Positions 1-8,817 of a DNA stretch of 19,431 nucleotides are shown here, piece after piece. Every line of letters begins with the position of its first letter. Position 1 is the first letter of the stretch. Position numbers and translations under genes: made by a program. This DNA comes from Prevotella sp. Its GTDB lineage: Bacteria > Bacteroidota > Bacteroidia > Bacteroidales > Bacteroidaceae. The notes under the pieces are model-generated. The model saw only the letters and a program-made list of their open reading frames with translations, searched no databases and was not told the DNA's origin. The stretch is from NCBI GenBank assembly GCA_020026195.1, contig JAHHQW010000048.1, positions 1 through 19,431 of the forward strand, written 5' to 3'.

Positions 1-70
1 TATAGACTAAATTACTGAACATCAATAGATAAATATATTTTTAAGGGACGACTATCATAGAGATAAAAAT

Positions 71-113
71 AAATATATAAAAAGGGTGCACCCTTAATAT
101 AAAGATGCACCCT
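71..113 (-). terminator. Rho-independent terminator after susF
   Basis: Read on the minus strand, an 8-bp stem (AGGGTGCA, 106-113, pairing with TGCACCCT, 83-90) around a 15-nt loop is followed at once by TTTTTATATATTT. It begins about 28 bp past the susF stop. It should end the susCDEF transcript, so any gene further left would need its own promoter or read-through. The remaining bases 1-70 are AT-rich and show nothing recognisable. Confidence 0.85.
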
Positions 114-140
114 AAATCAAAGTTTATTATGTTTAGATAA

Positions 141-1595
141 TTATTTCTTTAAGAAAATCATCTGTGCTGTGATATCATTGAAGAATACCTTGTAGTCACC
201 AGCAGCAATCTTAATGTTACCACCCTTGTACTTACCCTGGAAAGCAGCATTTGAAGAATCTTCGCCATCTGCAATACCCCAGTCATCATTCCATTCACCA
301 TTAGCACGGAACTTAAGCTCTGTATCTTCTGTCAATGAGATTTCACCATACCAGTTGTGAGGAGCAGCCTGCTTGAGTTCTGCGTCAGCACCCCAGTTGT
401 TAAAGCCACCGATAAGACCAATCTTGTTGTAAGCAACTGGATTCTGTTCTTCACACTTAACCCACTCGTATGTCATTGAAGCAGTGTTAACCTTGATAGT
501 ATAGAACATATCCTGCTCAGGAACAGCGATTGCACCTGCACCAGAAGATACGATTGTTCCTGTTGTTTCACGGCTCATGTCCTGTGCAGAACCCATTGCC
601 TTATCCCAGTTACCAAAGTCTGCGGCTGTCCAGAACTTGAAGTTTCCATCGCCTTCCCACTTTGTTGTATAAGACATCTCTGTAGCACTATTAGGATAGA
701 ACATACATGTCATTCCATCAGGATTAGCATTCCATCCCTGAAGAGCACCCACGAGGTAATAGAATTCAGCAACCATAGGTTTGATTTCGTATGTGTAGTC
801 CATCATGTTAAGTGTCATGAGGTACTTACCCGGCTTCTCTATTCTACCTGCACCTGGATCGGGAGCATCACCTACCTTCTGTATAAGTTTACCAGTGAAA
901 CTGGGATCGCCATTCTCTGCAACACCAATCTGACCAGCCCATCCTGGAACTCCATTTTCGTCCTCGATAAGGATCTTCCAGTAAGAATCAGCCTTTGTTA
1001 CATCGAATACGAGTGTGAACACGGGATCCTCGTAAACATCCTTGTCTGAGTGCTCAAACTTAATAGAAGCGTTAGTATCCCAACCACAGATATCACCACA
1101 GAGGTAATAATTCTTTTCGATTACAGGAGCCTCGGGAACTGCTACGATATTAATCTGACCAGCATTAATCAACATGGCCTGACCACCTACCATTGCGTTA
1201 GCATATACATCACCAACGAATGTACGCTCAACAGGACGCTTTCCGTATGTATCCTCAACTAACTTAGCAAGTTCGGCTGTAACGATCTTTCCGTTTACGT
1301 CAGATTCAAACATTACAGGAGCTGCCTCTGCAACATCTGCAGGCTTAACAGCTACACGAACATTAGCAATGTCAGCATTAGCACTGTTATTGATACTGAA
1401 AATCTGAACAGAATCAGATGTTACATCCTTAAGATTAATAGTGCTGCCTGTGGCAGAAGCTGTAAAACCTGGAACAGAAACAGCTTCTTCCTGAGGCCAT
1501 GACTGGGGATCTGCCCAGTCTTCAAAGTCCTCGTCGCATGATGCCATGAACATACACAGCATTGAAAGCAACGTATATAATGATAATTTCTTCAT
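141..1595 (-). CDS. susF: SusF-like surface glycan-binding lipoprotein
   Basis: Outer-surface lipoprotein predicted to hold starch or malto-oligosaccharide next to the SusCD transporter. It has no catalytic role. The N-terminus is a lipoprotein signal with lipobox MASC and lipid-bearing Cys20, followed by acidic DEDFED, the kind of tail that directs Bacteroidetes lipoproteins to the cell surface. After an N-terminal spacer domain (about 21-155), three carbohydrate-binding modules can be seen, each opening with a hydrophobic strand, Gly and Trp: YYLCGDICGW (163-172), YYLVGALQGW (279-288) and IGLIGGFNNW (392-401). Three modules in 484 residues matches the known layout of Bacteroides SusF (about 485 residues, three starch-binding modules). 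It is the last gene of the operon, 30 bp after susE. The exact ligand is inferred from the family and the neighbours. Confidence 0.85.
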   Translation of the reverse strand: MKKLSLYTLLSMLCMFMASCDEDFEDWADPQSWPQEEAVSVPGFTASATGSTINLKDVTSDSVQIFSINNSANADIANVRVAVKPADVAEAAPVMFESDVNGKIVTAELAKLVEDTYGKRPVERTFVGDVYANAMVGGQAMLINAGQINIVAVPEAPVIEKNYYLCGDICGWDTNASIKFEHSDKDVYEDPVFTLVFDVTKADSYWKILIEDENGVPGWAGQIGVAENGDPSFTGKLIQKVGDAPDPGAGRIEKPGKYLMTLNMMDYTYEIKPMVAEFYYLVGALQGWNANPDGMTCMFYPNSATEMSYTTKWEGDGNFKFWTAADFGNWDKAMGSAQDMSRETTGTIVSSGAGAIAVPEQDMFYTIKVNTASMTYEWVKCEEQNPVAYNKIGLIGGFNNWGADAELKQAAPHNWYGEISLTEDTELKFRANGEWNDDWGIADGEDSSNAAFQGKYKGGNIKIAAGDYKVFFNDITAQMIFLKK

Positions 1596-1625
1596 AACTT
1601 TATCTTATTTATCTGTTATTAAAGT

Positions 1626-2750
1626 TTATTCGATACGACCCTTATCTGTTGAGAAGTTGAGGTAAAGTTTCTGACCAGCTTCACCTGATACACGCTCCTG
1701 GTCGGCACCGTTACCACGATATACGATATTACCATCGAATACCATGAACTCTGTCTTCCACCAGTCGTAACCTTCAATCTTGATGTATGCACGTACACCG
1801 GGATCACCAGCTACACCTTCAAGGAATGCAGGAGATACAAATTCACCATCCATTGTTGTAGGAACTGTAAAGAGAGCCTCTGGCTTGCATTCGTCCCAGC
1901 CACCAGCAACAGGACCCATTAAATAAACTTCAGGTTTCTGGAATGTTACGTCATACTTGATGTCACGTCCTTCGAGTGTGAGACGAACAACTGCGATATA
2001 CCATCCTGCGTTATCAGCACCGAAGTTTCCGCCATCACTCTTAACACCTGCACCTGCGATGTCGGTTACAGTTGCCTGGTCGAAGCCAACTTCACCACCA
2101 TCCCATGCTGTGTGAGTATTAAACTTGATACCCTGACCATCGCCCATGTAAACTAAGTGCCAGAATGTATTTGTAGCACCATTAACGACAGGCATTTCAG
2201 GAGCGTTATCCCAGTTCCATCCACAGAAGCCACCGATTACATAAAGTTTCTCAGGCAGTGTTACTGCAGGCAGAGCAAAGTCAAGATGTATCTTCTGAAG
2301 ACAGATTATGTTAGAATGAACCTCTCCGAGACCATTACCTAACACAGCCTTAAGACGAACATAAAGAGGAGCCTCAATTGGGAACTGATCTTCGCTTACG
2401 CCAGCATCAACCTTGAGCTGAGTTGCAGCAACTGCAATCTCTGAAGCATCGACGTTCATCTTAGCTGTTGTGTATGATGTAGGCAGAGTAACAGAATCTG
2501 TCATGTTCTCATTGAAAGAGATTTCTACAGAATAAGTTACTGCTGCTGTATAGCCGTAGTCGGGCTGTGTACATGTAAGCTCGACATATTTATAGTGAGC
2601 GAGATCGTATGTATTACCTGCAAGAGCGGGAGTATTGAGCACAAACGATTCAGGCTGGCTGAATACGGGATTGGAGTCAGTGTCTGACGAGCAGGCAGTG
2701 AACATAGCCAACACCGCAAATAATGCTGAAATTATAGATATTTTTTTCAT
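1626..2750 (-). CDS. susE: SusE-like surface glycan-binding lipoprotein
   Basis: Surface lipoprotein that would bind glucan beside SusCD. The signal peptide ends in lipobox FTAC with Cys20, followed by SSDTDSNP. Residues about 28-155 look like the SusE N-terminal domain: the PESFVLNTPA stretch is typical, followed by an Ig-like beta region. Two binding modules follow, opening at LYVIGGFCGW (169-178) and VYLMGPVAGGW (275-285), and the protein has several exposed-type aromatic pairs such as WW at 330-331. Length 374 with two modules agrees with Bacteroides SusE (about 387 residues, two modules). It lies 28 bp after susD and 30 bp before susF, so it is co-transcribed. SusE/F proteins diverge fast, so another alpha-glucan or a different glycan remains possible. 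Confidence 0.87.
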   Translation of the reverse strand: MKKISIISALFAVLAMFTACSSDTDSNPVFSQPESFVLNTPALAGNTYDLAHYKYVELTCTQPDYGYTAAVTYSVEISFNENMTDSVTLPTSYTTAKMNVDASEIAVAATQLKVDAGVSEDQFPIEAPLYVRLKAVLGNGLGEVHSNIICLQKIHLDFALPAVTLPEKLYVIGGFCGWNWDNAPEMPVVNGATNTFWHLVYMGDGQGIKFNTHTAWDGGEVGFDQATVTDIAGAGVKSDGGNFGADNAGWYIAVVRLTLEGRDIKYDVTFQKPEVYLMGPVAGGWDECKPEALFTVPTTMDGEFVSPAFLEGVAGDPGVRAYIKIEGYDWWKTEFMVFDGNIVYRGNGADQERVSGEAGQKLYLNFSTDKGRIE

Positions 2751-2778
2751 TTTATTCTATTGTTTAAGAACAAGGGAA

Positions 2779-4344
2779 TTAATATCCCTCATTCTGGTGA
2801 AGATTTTCGTTTGCAATCGTAAAGTCTGTAGGAACAGCGTATACATTTCTGAATGCGGGGAAATTAGTACCTGCCTTTACGCCACCTTTCCATTCCCATA
2901 CATAGTCTGTGTTACCACCGAACTTACCGAAACGTACAAGGTCCATACGGCGGCGACCTTCGAAGTAGAACTCACGTGACCATTCGTCACAGATATCATC
3001 AAGGCTATATTCGCCCTGCTTACCTGCATGTGCACGATCCCTAAGAGCATCGATTGCAGTCTTTGCTTCTGCCTTGTTGCCAAGACGTGTCTGAGCCTCA
3101 GCATAAGTAAGGTAAGCTTCTGCAAGACGGAGGAAAGGAATATCCATATCTACGAACTTTGGATCACGCGGTGTTGAACCATCAGAATATGCATTAGTAA
3201 ACTTAGATACTGAGAAGCCGTCAGCAAATACGGCTACTTCATCAACTTCAAGATTACGATCCTTACCATAGAACAGCGCACGGTCATCACCAGCAGCTGC
3301 CTGAATCATAGCCTCGTCACCAGCAGGTGCATCTGTTGTGGGGAAGAACTTCTTAACGAGGTCCTTACGTGCACGGTTACCAGCCCATGCCTCGTTTGTT
3401 CCCTTACCAGACATATCATCTTTTGTAAGACTTGCAATAAGGAAGAGAGAGCCACCATAGTTCTGTGTATCGACACCATCCTGGAGAATAGGAAGAAGAA
3501 TTTCCTTCTGTGCTCCGTTCTGATTGTTATCACCCATGAAAAGGTTAGCATACTTAGTACTCAGAGAGTAACCAGAATCCATTGTCATCTTAGCATACTT
3601 TGCAGCATCTTCCCAACGTGGTGTTCCAGTGTATACTTCAGCATTAAGATAGAGACGTGAAAGGAGCAGCCATGCAGCAGCCTTGTCAGCACGTCCGTAT
3701 TCACCCTTAAGAGGTTCGCTCATTTCTTCCGAACATTCAAGGAGTTCTTTCTCAATATATGCGAAAATTTCAGGACGAGTCTTTTCACCAGGATTCTCGC
3801 TTGATACCTTTTCGGCAAATGTAACACGTCCGAAGAAGTCCATCTCATAGAAATAATAGAGAGCACGCATGAAACGAGCTTCAGCACGCTGCAGTTTTGC
3901 TTCTGCAGAACTGTCACCTTCTGTCATTTCAAGGAAATAGTTAGCAAGTGTGATACCGAATACAAGACGGTAATAAGAGCACTTAACCATACCATGACTT
4001 GCATCCCACTGTGCGAAGTTGTATTCAGGAATACCAGGGTCTGCCCAGCAGCAGATAGCCTCATCAGTAGGAAGCTGGTTCATATTCCAAATCTGACGGA
4101 AGAAGTCAGACGTACCTTCATCGATACCATTGATATCTGCATTTCCTGCGGGGCCCTTCTGTCCTGTAAGCGCCATGTTGGCGTAAATCTTACGGAAGTT
4201 TCCATCGCGGTCAAATGTCATATCAACGCTCGGGTTGATCGTGGGGTCGACGTCAAGGTCGCCTACACACGATGTATTTGCAAATGCTACGAGCATGAGA
4301 GACGCAGCAAAGAGCGATTTTATATTATGTTTATTGAATTTCAT
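2779..4344 (-). CDS. susD: SusD/RagB family starch-binding outer-membrane lipoprotein
   Basis: The lid and substrate-capture lipoprotein of a SusCD importer. It closes over the SusC barrel at the outer surface and delivers oligosaccharide to it. The signal peptide ends at NTSC with lipidated Cys26. The body is alpha-helical with TPR-like stretches, including FMRALYYFYEMDFFG and the C-terminal PFLRLAEAYLTYAEAQTRLG (about 403-422). The family signature REFYFEGRRRMDLVRFG sits at about 457-473, and the protein ends in NLHQNEGY, close to the common SusD ending. At 521 residues it has the usual length. It is 20 bp downstream of susC. No frameshift or truncation is visible. Confidence 0.95.
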   Translation of the reverse strand: MKFNKHNIKSLFAASLMLVAFANTSCVGDLDVDPTINPSVDMTFDRDGNFRKIYANMALTGQKGPAGNADINGIDEGTSDFFRQIWNMNQLPTDEAICCWADPGIPEYNFAQWDASHGMVKCSYYRLVFGITLANYFLEMTEGDSSAEAKLQRAEARFMRALYYFYEMDFFGRVTFAEKVSSENPGEKTRPEIFAYIEKELLECSEEMSEPLKGEYGRADKAAAWLLLSRLYLNAEVYTGTPRWEDAAKYAKMTMDSGYSLSTKYANLFMGDNNQNGAQKEILLPILQDGVDTQNYGGSLFLIASLTKDDMSGKGTNEAWAGNRARKDLVKKFFPTTDAPAGDEAMIQAAAGDDRALFYGKDRNLEVDEVAVFADGFSVSKFTNAYSDGSTPRDPKFVDMDIPFLRLAEAYLTYAEAQTRLGNKAEAKTAIDALRDRAHAGKQGEYSLDDICDEWSREFYFEGRRRMDLVRFGKFGGNTDYVWEWKGGVKAGTNFPAFRNVYAVPTDFTIANENLHQNEGY

Positions 4345-4364
4345 TGTTAATCTATCTTTAATAT

Positions 4365-7300
4365 TTAGAAGTTAAGATTCAGACCCAGCATGAATGTGAG
4401 AGGACGCGGGTAGATATTGTTGTCAATACCGCCTGCAACTTCAGGATCGATACCATCATAATCTGTGATGGTAAATACATTCTGTACTGATGTGTATACA
4501 CGTCCTGAAAGAACCTTAAAGAGGTTATCGAATGAGTAACCAAGTGTGATGTTATCAAGTTTCAGGAACGATGCATTCTGTACAAAGTAGTCTGACATAT
4601 AGTAATTACCAAGAGCCTGGAAGTTCAGGTCCATATAATCCTTAACATAGTTAGAGAAGAATCCTGAAGGAGAGTAAACAGCATTCTTGCTAAGGTTAGA
4701 GCCACCGCTGTATACGTTATTATATACGTAGTTGTTCAGACTTGCACGGAGTGTAAAGCCGAGATCCCAGTTCTTATACTGAAGTCTTGAGCTCAGACCC
4801 ATTGTTACATCAGGTGTCGGTTTCTTATAGAAGTAACGGTCTGCATCGCTTATCTGTCCGTCACCATTGCGGTCTACGAACTGATTTTCGATAGGCTTAC
4901 CTGCTTCATCATAAACCTGCTGATATACATAGAAGCTGTTAGCAGGATGACCTACTGCATGTGCCTGGATGTTATTACCTGTACCTACAGAGATGCCACC
5001 TACAGGAATGTAATATCCTTCACGGTCACCTGTTGTAAGCTTAGTAATTTTATTTTTGTTCCAAGTAAGGTTGTAGTTTACATCCCACATCCAGTCCTTA
5101 TTCTGGATTACCTTGCCACCAATTGTGAATTCAATACCCTTGTTCTCAAGTGTACCTACGTTGCTCATTACCTCGTTCTTGAAGTTAGAACCAGCAGCAA
5201 CAGTTACCATCTGGAGAAGGTCTTTTGTTTCACGATAGTAATAATCAACAGATGCGTTGAAACGTCCGCGAAGAATACTGAAGTCAATACCAGCATTATA
5301 TGTTGTTGTCTTTTCCCATGTCAGATCGGGGTTGTATGCATCCGGACGGAATGTAATGCCAGGACCACCTGCGATAGGATAATAAGCATGTTCGAAGTTT
5401 CCTACATATGAGTTGAAGTAAGAATATTCTCCAATACCTTCCTGCTGACCTGTGATACCATAACCAAGACGGAGTTTCAAGTCTGAGATCCAATTAACAT
5501 CTTTCAAGAATGCTTCTTCGTTGATCTTCCATGCAAGAGCAACTGATGGGAAGTAACCCCAGCGGTTATCGCTGTTAAACTTAGAAGAACCATCGGCACG
5601 CATTGTAGCTGTAAGCATGTAACGATCCATGAATGTGTAATTCAAACGACCGAAAAATGAAACGAGGTAGCTTTCACGAGCCCACGGTGTTTCATTGTAG
5701 TTGTAAGGCTGACCGGGCTTTTCGGGATGTGTCATAGGATACATACCGCCACCGAGGTTAGTTCCTTCAATGTGGAAGTGCTGCCATTCGTAACCACCCA
5801 TTACATCGAAATAGTGGTTCTTGAGTTCCTTAGAATACTGTGCGTATGCATTGAAAAGTAAGTTGTACTTTTCTTCTTCATCAACACCGTGCCATCCAAA
5901 GTAGTTATTAGATGCCGAACGAGGATCAATGTTGTTAGTCTGCTTACCCTTTGAGAAGTCCATACCACCATTCATGTGGAGACGGAGTTCAGGGAGACAG
6001 TGAAGTTTGTAGTCAATCTCCAAGTTACCAATCAACGAACGAGAAATTGCTTCATTGTCCTGATATTCAAGAGTAGAGACAGGGTTTCTCTGTGCCAGTG
6101 AGTTGTAAGCCAAAGGCCATGCAGGATCACCAAACTCGTTCTTTCCGAGCCACTGATAGTAACCACCGAACGATGTCATGTAATCGTTATACATTGCATG
6201 ATCTGAAGCTACGCGTACAGGCTGTGTCGGGTCAAAGCCCATTGCAGCGCCTACTACACCACCATCAGCAAAGTGATTTTTAGCCCACATACCCTTTAAG
6301 TTTGCATTAAACTTAAGATGATCTTCAAAGAATGACGGAGAGAAGTTAGCTGATGCTGTAAGACGGCTGAAGTCTGATGTCTTAATGATACCATCCTGCA
6401 TTGTACCGCCGACAGACAAACGGAAAGGCTGTCCCTTTACGTTACCAGTAACAGTTACGTTATGGTCGTGGCTGAATGCCTCGCGATAGATCAGGTCCTG
6501 CCAGTCTGTGTTATAAGCACCGAGTTTTGCAACCTGCTCGCTCTCTGCACCATAAAGATTTGTTACGAAAGCACGATATTCGTTACCATTCATAACATCA
6601 AGAAGTCCCTGCTTAACGCTGAGTGACATTGTACCATTATAAGATACCTTCATGCCACCATTCTTAGAACCCTTCTTTGTAGTGATGATGATAACACCGT
6701 TAGAAGCACGAGAACCATAGATAGCTGTAGCAGAAGCATCCTTAAGGACTGTGAAACTCTCAATATCATTAGGGTTAACCATTGAGAGTCCGTTGCTCAG
6801 ACCCTTTACACCGTTGTTATCCATTGGCAGACCGTCAATAACAATCAGAGGGTCGTTAGATGCATTAAGTGAAGCACCGCCACGGATACGGATTGTAGCA
6901 CCAGCACCAGGGTTACCGCCAGCTGACGTTACGTTTACACCGGCAATCTTACCTGTAATGAGATCCTGTGCGTTAGTTACGACACCACGATTCATCTCAT
7001 CTGGCTTGACAGCTGTTACAGAACCGGTAAGGTCGCTCTTCTTAGCACGGCCATAACCGATAACTACTACATTCTCTAATACTTTTTGATCTTCCTGCAG
7101 TGTTACTTCAACTGAGGGAGCAGCTTTTACAGTAGCTACAAGATATCCAACGTAAGACACCTGAATCTTATCGCCCTGCTGAGCCTTAATAACAAAGTTA
7201 CCTTCGAAGTCAGTTACCGTACCTCCGTCGCGTCCGAGAACACGAACTGTAGCTCCGATAATGTCTTCGCCGGCAACATCCTTAACATGACCTTTCACAG

Positions 7301-7391
7301 TGATATCCTGTGCAAAGGCTCCGACAGACAAGAACAGACACATTATCAGTGCCATAATCTTGGACGGAATTCTGAATTTTACCTGCATCAT
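4365..7391 (-). CDS. susC: SusC/RagA TonB-linked outer-membrane oligosaccharide transporter
   Basis: TonB-dependent beta-barrel that imports glycan fragments captured by its SusD partner. The signal peptide (about 1-27) ends in AFA before QDITVKG. Residues about 30-100 form the carboxypeptidase-D-like beta-sandwich common to SusC proteins. A TonB-box-like VLENVVVIGYG (104-114) leads into the plug, which holds the RagA/SusC signature VLKDASATAIYGSRASNG (about 215-232). The rest is barrel, ending in a terminal Phe as expected for Bam-dependent insertion. There is no N-terminal STN signalling domain, so control by an anti-sigma factor is unlikely; this fits the LacI regulator next door. The ORF begins with two Met codons (7391 and 7388), either of which gives the same mature protein. 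At 1008 residues it is of normal length for a starch-type SusC. Confidence 0.96.
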   Translation of the reverse strand: MMQVKFRIPSKIMALIMCLFLSVGAFAQDITVKGHVKDVAGEDIIGATVRVLGRDGGTVTDFEGNFVIKAQQGDKIQVSYVGYLVATVKAAPSVEVTLQEDQKVLENVVVIGYGRAKKSDLTGSVTAVKPDEMNRGVVTNAQDLITGKIAGVNVTSAGGNPGAGATIRIRGGASLNASNDPLIVIDGLPMDNNGVKGLSNGLSMVNPNDIESFTVLKDASATAIYGSRASNGVIIITTKKGSKNGGMKVSYNGTMSLSVKQGLLDVMNGNEYRAFVTNLYGAESEQVAKLGAYNTDWQDLIYREAFSHDHNVTVTGNVKGQPFRLSVGGTMQDGIIKTSDFSRLTASANFSPSFFEDHLKFNANLKGMWAKNHFADGGVVGAAMGFDPTQPVRVASDHAMYNDYMTSFGGYYQWLGKNEFGDPAWPLAYNSLAQRNPVSTLEYQDNEAISRSLIGNLEIDYKLHCLPELRLHMNGGMDFSKGKQTNNIDPRSASNNYFGWHGVDEEEKYNLLFNAYAQYSKELKNHYFDVMGGYEWQHFHIEGTNLGGGMYPMTHPEKPGQPYNYNETPWARESYLVSFFGRLNYTFMDRYMLTATMRADGSSKFNSDNRWGYFPSVALAWKINEEAFLKDVNWISDLKLRLGYGITGQQEGIGEYSYFNSYVGNFEHAYYPIAGGPGITFRPDAYNPDLTWEKTTTYNAGIDFSILRGRFNASVDYYYRETKDLLQMVTVAAGSNFKNEVMSNVGTLENKGIEFTIGGKVIQNKDWMWDVNYNLTWNKNKITKLTTGDREGYYIPVGGISVGTGNNIQAHAVGHPANSFYVYQQVYDEAGKPIENQFVDRNGDGQISDADRYFYKKPTPDVTMGLSSRLQYKNWDLGFTLRASLNNYVYNNVYSGGSNLSKNAVYSPSGFFSNYVKDYMDLNFQALGNYYMSDYFVQNASFLKLDNITLGYSFDNLFKVLSGRVYTSVQNVFTITDYDGIDPEVAGGIDNNIYPRPLTFMLGLNLNF

Positions 7392-7496
7392 TACTTTAGT
7401 TTTTTAAAGTTACGTGATTTATTAATAATTATTTGTTTTAGATTTTTTTCTATTTATATTAATATAGAGTTTTTCTATATAGTTTTCAGTTTATTG

Positions 7497-7527
7497 CAAA
7501 AATAACCCTTTTAAATGCCTTGACATA
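7497..7527 (-). promoter_or_regulatory. Candidate susC promoter
   Basis: On the minus strand, TATTTTTG (7504 down to 7497) matches the Bacteroidetes -7 consensus TAnnTTTG exactly. TATG (7527-7524) sits 19 bp upstream in the -33 position, a weak match to TTTG. Transcription would start near 7490 and give a leader of about 100 nt before the susC start. The weak -33 box suggests dependence on an activator. The assignment rests on pattern only. Confidence 0.45.
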
Positions 7528-7559
7528 TATTAATTTTACTATTTTTCCACATTGTTATA

Positions 7560-7573
7560 TGCAAACGTTTGCA
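7560..7573. promoter_or_regulatory. LacI-family operator, perfect palindrome
   Basis: TGCAAACGTTTGCA is a perfect 14-bp palindrome with the central CG that LacI/GalR proteins insert their hinge helices into. It lies next to a gene for such a protein. Its centre is about 76 bp upstream of the predicted susC transcription start, upstream of the -33 box rather than over it. Confidence 0.8.
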
Positions 7574-7671
7574 CAAACTGATTTTTCCATAAAGAAACAC
7601 CAAAACGAATATGGTGCGCGCGTTTTAATCTTGATATAATGCAATAATATTTAGTTTTATCGTTCTTATTA

Positions 7672-7685
7672 TGTAAACGTTTGCA
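7672..7685. promoter_or_regulatory. Second LacI-family operator, one mismatch
   Basis: TGTAAACGTTTGCA differs from the first operator by one base and keeps the AAACGTTT core. The two centres are 112 bp apart. This copy overlaps a TTTG (7680-7683) that could be the -33 box of the lacI promoter, so it may serve autoregulation, or pair with the first site through a DNA loop. Confidence 0.75.
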
Positions 7686-7710
7686 TTAAACAAATCTCAT
7701 TTTAATAATG
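7680..7710 (+). promoter_or_regulatory. Tentative lacI promoter
   Basis: TTTG (7680-7683), a 19-bp spacer and TAATAATG (7703-7710) match the -33/-7 layout, with two mismatches in the -7 box. A second possible -7 box, TATGTCTG (7721-7728, one mismatch), lacks a TTG at the right distance. Either would give a leader of roughly 35-55 nt. Confidence 0.3.
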
Positions 7711-7771
7711 TATTTCCATTTATGTCTGCATTTTTAAATAATTTTGTTAGCACATATAAATATCCAGAGCC

Positions 7772-8794
7772 ATGAAAGAGAGAAAACAACACATGACTAT
7801 GAAGGATATAGCCAAGGCTTTAGGTATATCTACAGCTACAGTATCAAGAGCTCTCAACAACAATGAAAGCATAAGTCTGAAGCGGCGTCAGGAGATTCAG
7901 CAGTACGCTGAAGAACATAATTTTCTGCCCAATGCCATTGCAGAGTCACTACGCAACAACAAGGTTGCACCAACAAAGATAATCGGTGTAATTGTACCTC
8001 AGTTCGTACATTATTACTTTTCTACTATTCTTTCTGGTATTGAGAAGGAAGCAGAACTTAACGGTTATCGCATTATGGTGGCACAAAGCGAAGAACTATA
8101 TGAAAAAGAAGTTAAGATATGCCGTTCGTTTGCACGTATGCATGTATGCGGCGTCATTGTGTCACAGGCTAAAGATACAGTAAACTATGATCATTTTACG
8201 AAAATGACCGAAAGCGGAATACCTCTTGTGTTCTACGACAGAATATGTACCGGCCTCAATACCAGTCGTGTAGTAGTAGACGATTACGCAGGTGCTTACA
8301 ATGCAGTCTCATATATGATTAAACGCGGATGTCGTAACATTGCATTCTTCGGTGGCCCGATGAATCTTGAGATTTCAAAAAATCGTTATAACGGCTATAG
8401 AGACGCATTGCTGAAACATGGTATTAAGCCTGACGAGAATTTAAAATTTATTTGCGACAATGAAATTAACGCAGAAGCAATAATTCCGCACGTACTGAAT
8501 TCACCAAACCGTCCTGACGGATTGTTTGCAGTCAATGACGAGACTGCCATAGGAGCCATGCGTACTGCAATGAACATAGGAGTGAAAGTACCAGAAGATT
8601 TCTCTGTTTGTGGATTTACTAACACGTTCCTCTCACACGTGTATGGTCTTACTACAGTGGAACAACGAGGCGAACAAGTGGGGCGTGAGGCTGTAAGAAT
8701 ATTAATCAGCGAGGTTGAGGGACTTGTGCCAGAAGACCATATAGAGAAACGCGTAGTAGGCACCAAACTGATAGTTAGAAATTCAACGAAATAA
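7772..8794 (+). CDS. LacI/GalR-family transcriptional regulator of the sus locus
   Basis: DNA-binding regulator that senses a sugar. The helix-turn-helix is at about 9-30 (KDIAKALGISTATVSRALNN), with the hinge helix at about 52-63 (LPNAIAESLRNN). The periplasmic-binding-protein-like effector domain starts at IIGVIVPQF (about 70) and continues to about residue 335. A second Met at residue 8 or 10 could be the true start, but all choices keep the complete DNA-binding domain. At 340 residues it is full length. It is divergent from susC, and two operator-like palindromes lie between them, so susCDEF and its own operon are the likely targets. The effector is probably a maltooligosaccharide, glucose or a phosphosugar, inferred from the neighbours. 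This is not SusR, the membrane-bound activator of the Bacteroides sus locus; here a soluble LacI protein occupies that role. Confidence 0.93.
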   Translation: MKERKQHMTMKDIAKALGISTATVSRALNNNESISLKRRQEIQQYAEEHNFLPNAIAESLRNNKVAPTKIIGVIVPQFVHYYFSTILSGIEKEAELNGYRIMVAQSEELYEKEVKICRSFARMHVCGVIVSQAKDTVNYDHFTKMTESGIPLVFYDRICTGLNTSRVVVDDYAGAYNAVSYMIKRGCRNIAFFGGPMNLEISKNRYNGYRDALLKHGIKPDENLKFICDNEINAEAIIPHVLNSPNRPDGLFAVNDETAIGAMRTAMNIGVKVPEDFSVCGFTNTFLSHVYGLTTVEQRGEQVGREAVRILISEVEGLVPEDHIEKRVVGTKLIVRNSTK

Positions 8795-8817
8795 ATAACA
8801 TATAAAAATATAAAGAC

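Larger units (their letters stand above)
7392..7771. other. Divergent susC-lacI intergenic control region
   Basis: This 380-bp AT-rich non-coding stretch separates the leftward susCDEF operon from the rightward lacI operon. It holds two LacI-type palindromes and a candidate promoter in each direction, listed separately. An ATG-initiated rightward ORF across 7287-7505 overlaps the susC signal-peptide region and has no recognisable family, so it is not called. Confidence 0.8.

Noticed and set aside
4947..5411. 154-codon plus-strand open frame inside susC
   Set aside because: A shadow of the SusC barrel coding sequence, with cysteine- and threonine-rich composition and no recognisable domain.
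7287..7505. Small plus-strand ORF spanning the susC start and leader
   Set aside because: It overlaps the susC signal-peptide codons, continues into AT-rich leader (Phe/Ile-rich product), and has no promoter or family support.
7602..7626. AAAACG ... CGTTTT inverted half-sites between the two operators
   Set aside because: The 13-bp spacer does not fit a LacI operator, which needs directly abutting half-sites. It is likely chance in AT-rich DNA, though the GCGCGC between the halves is unusual here.
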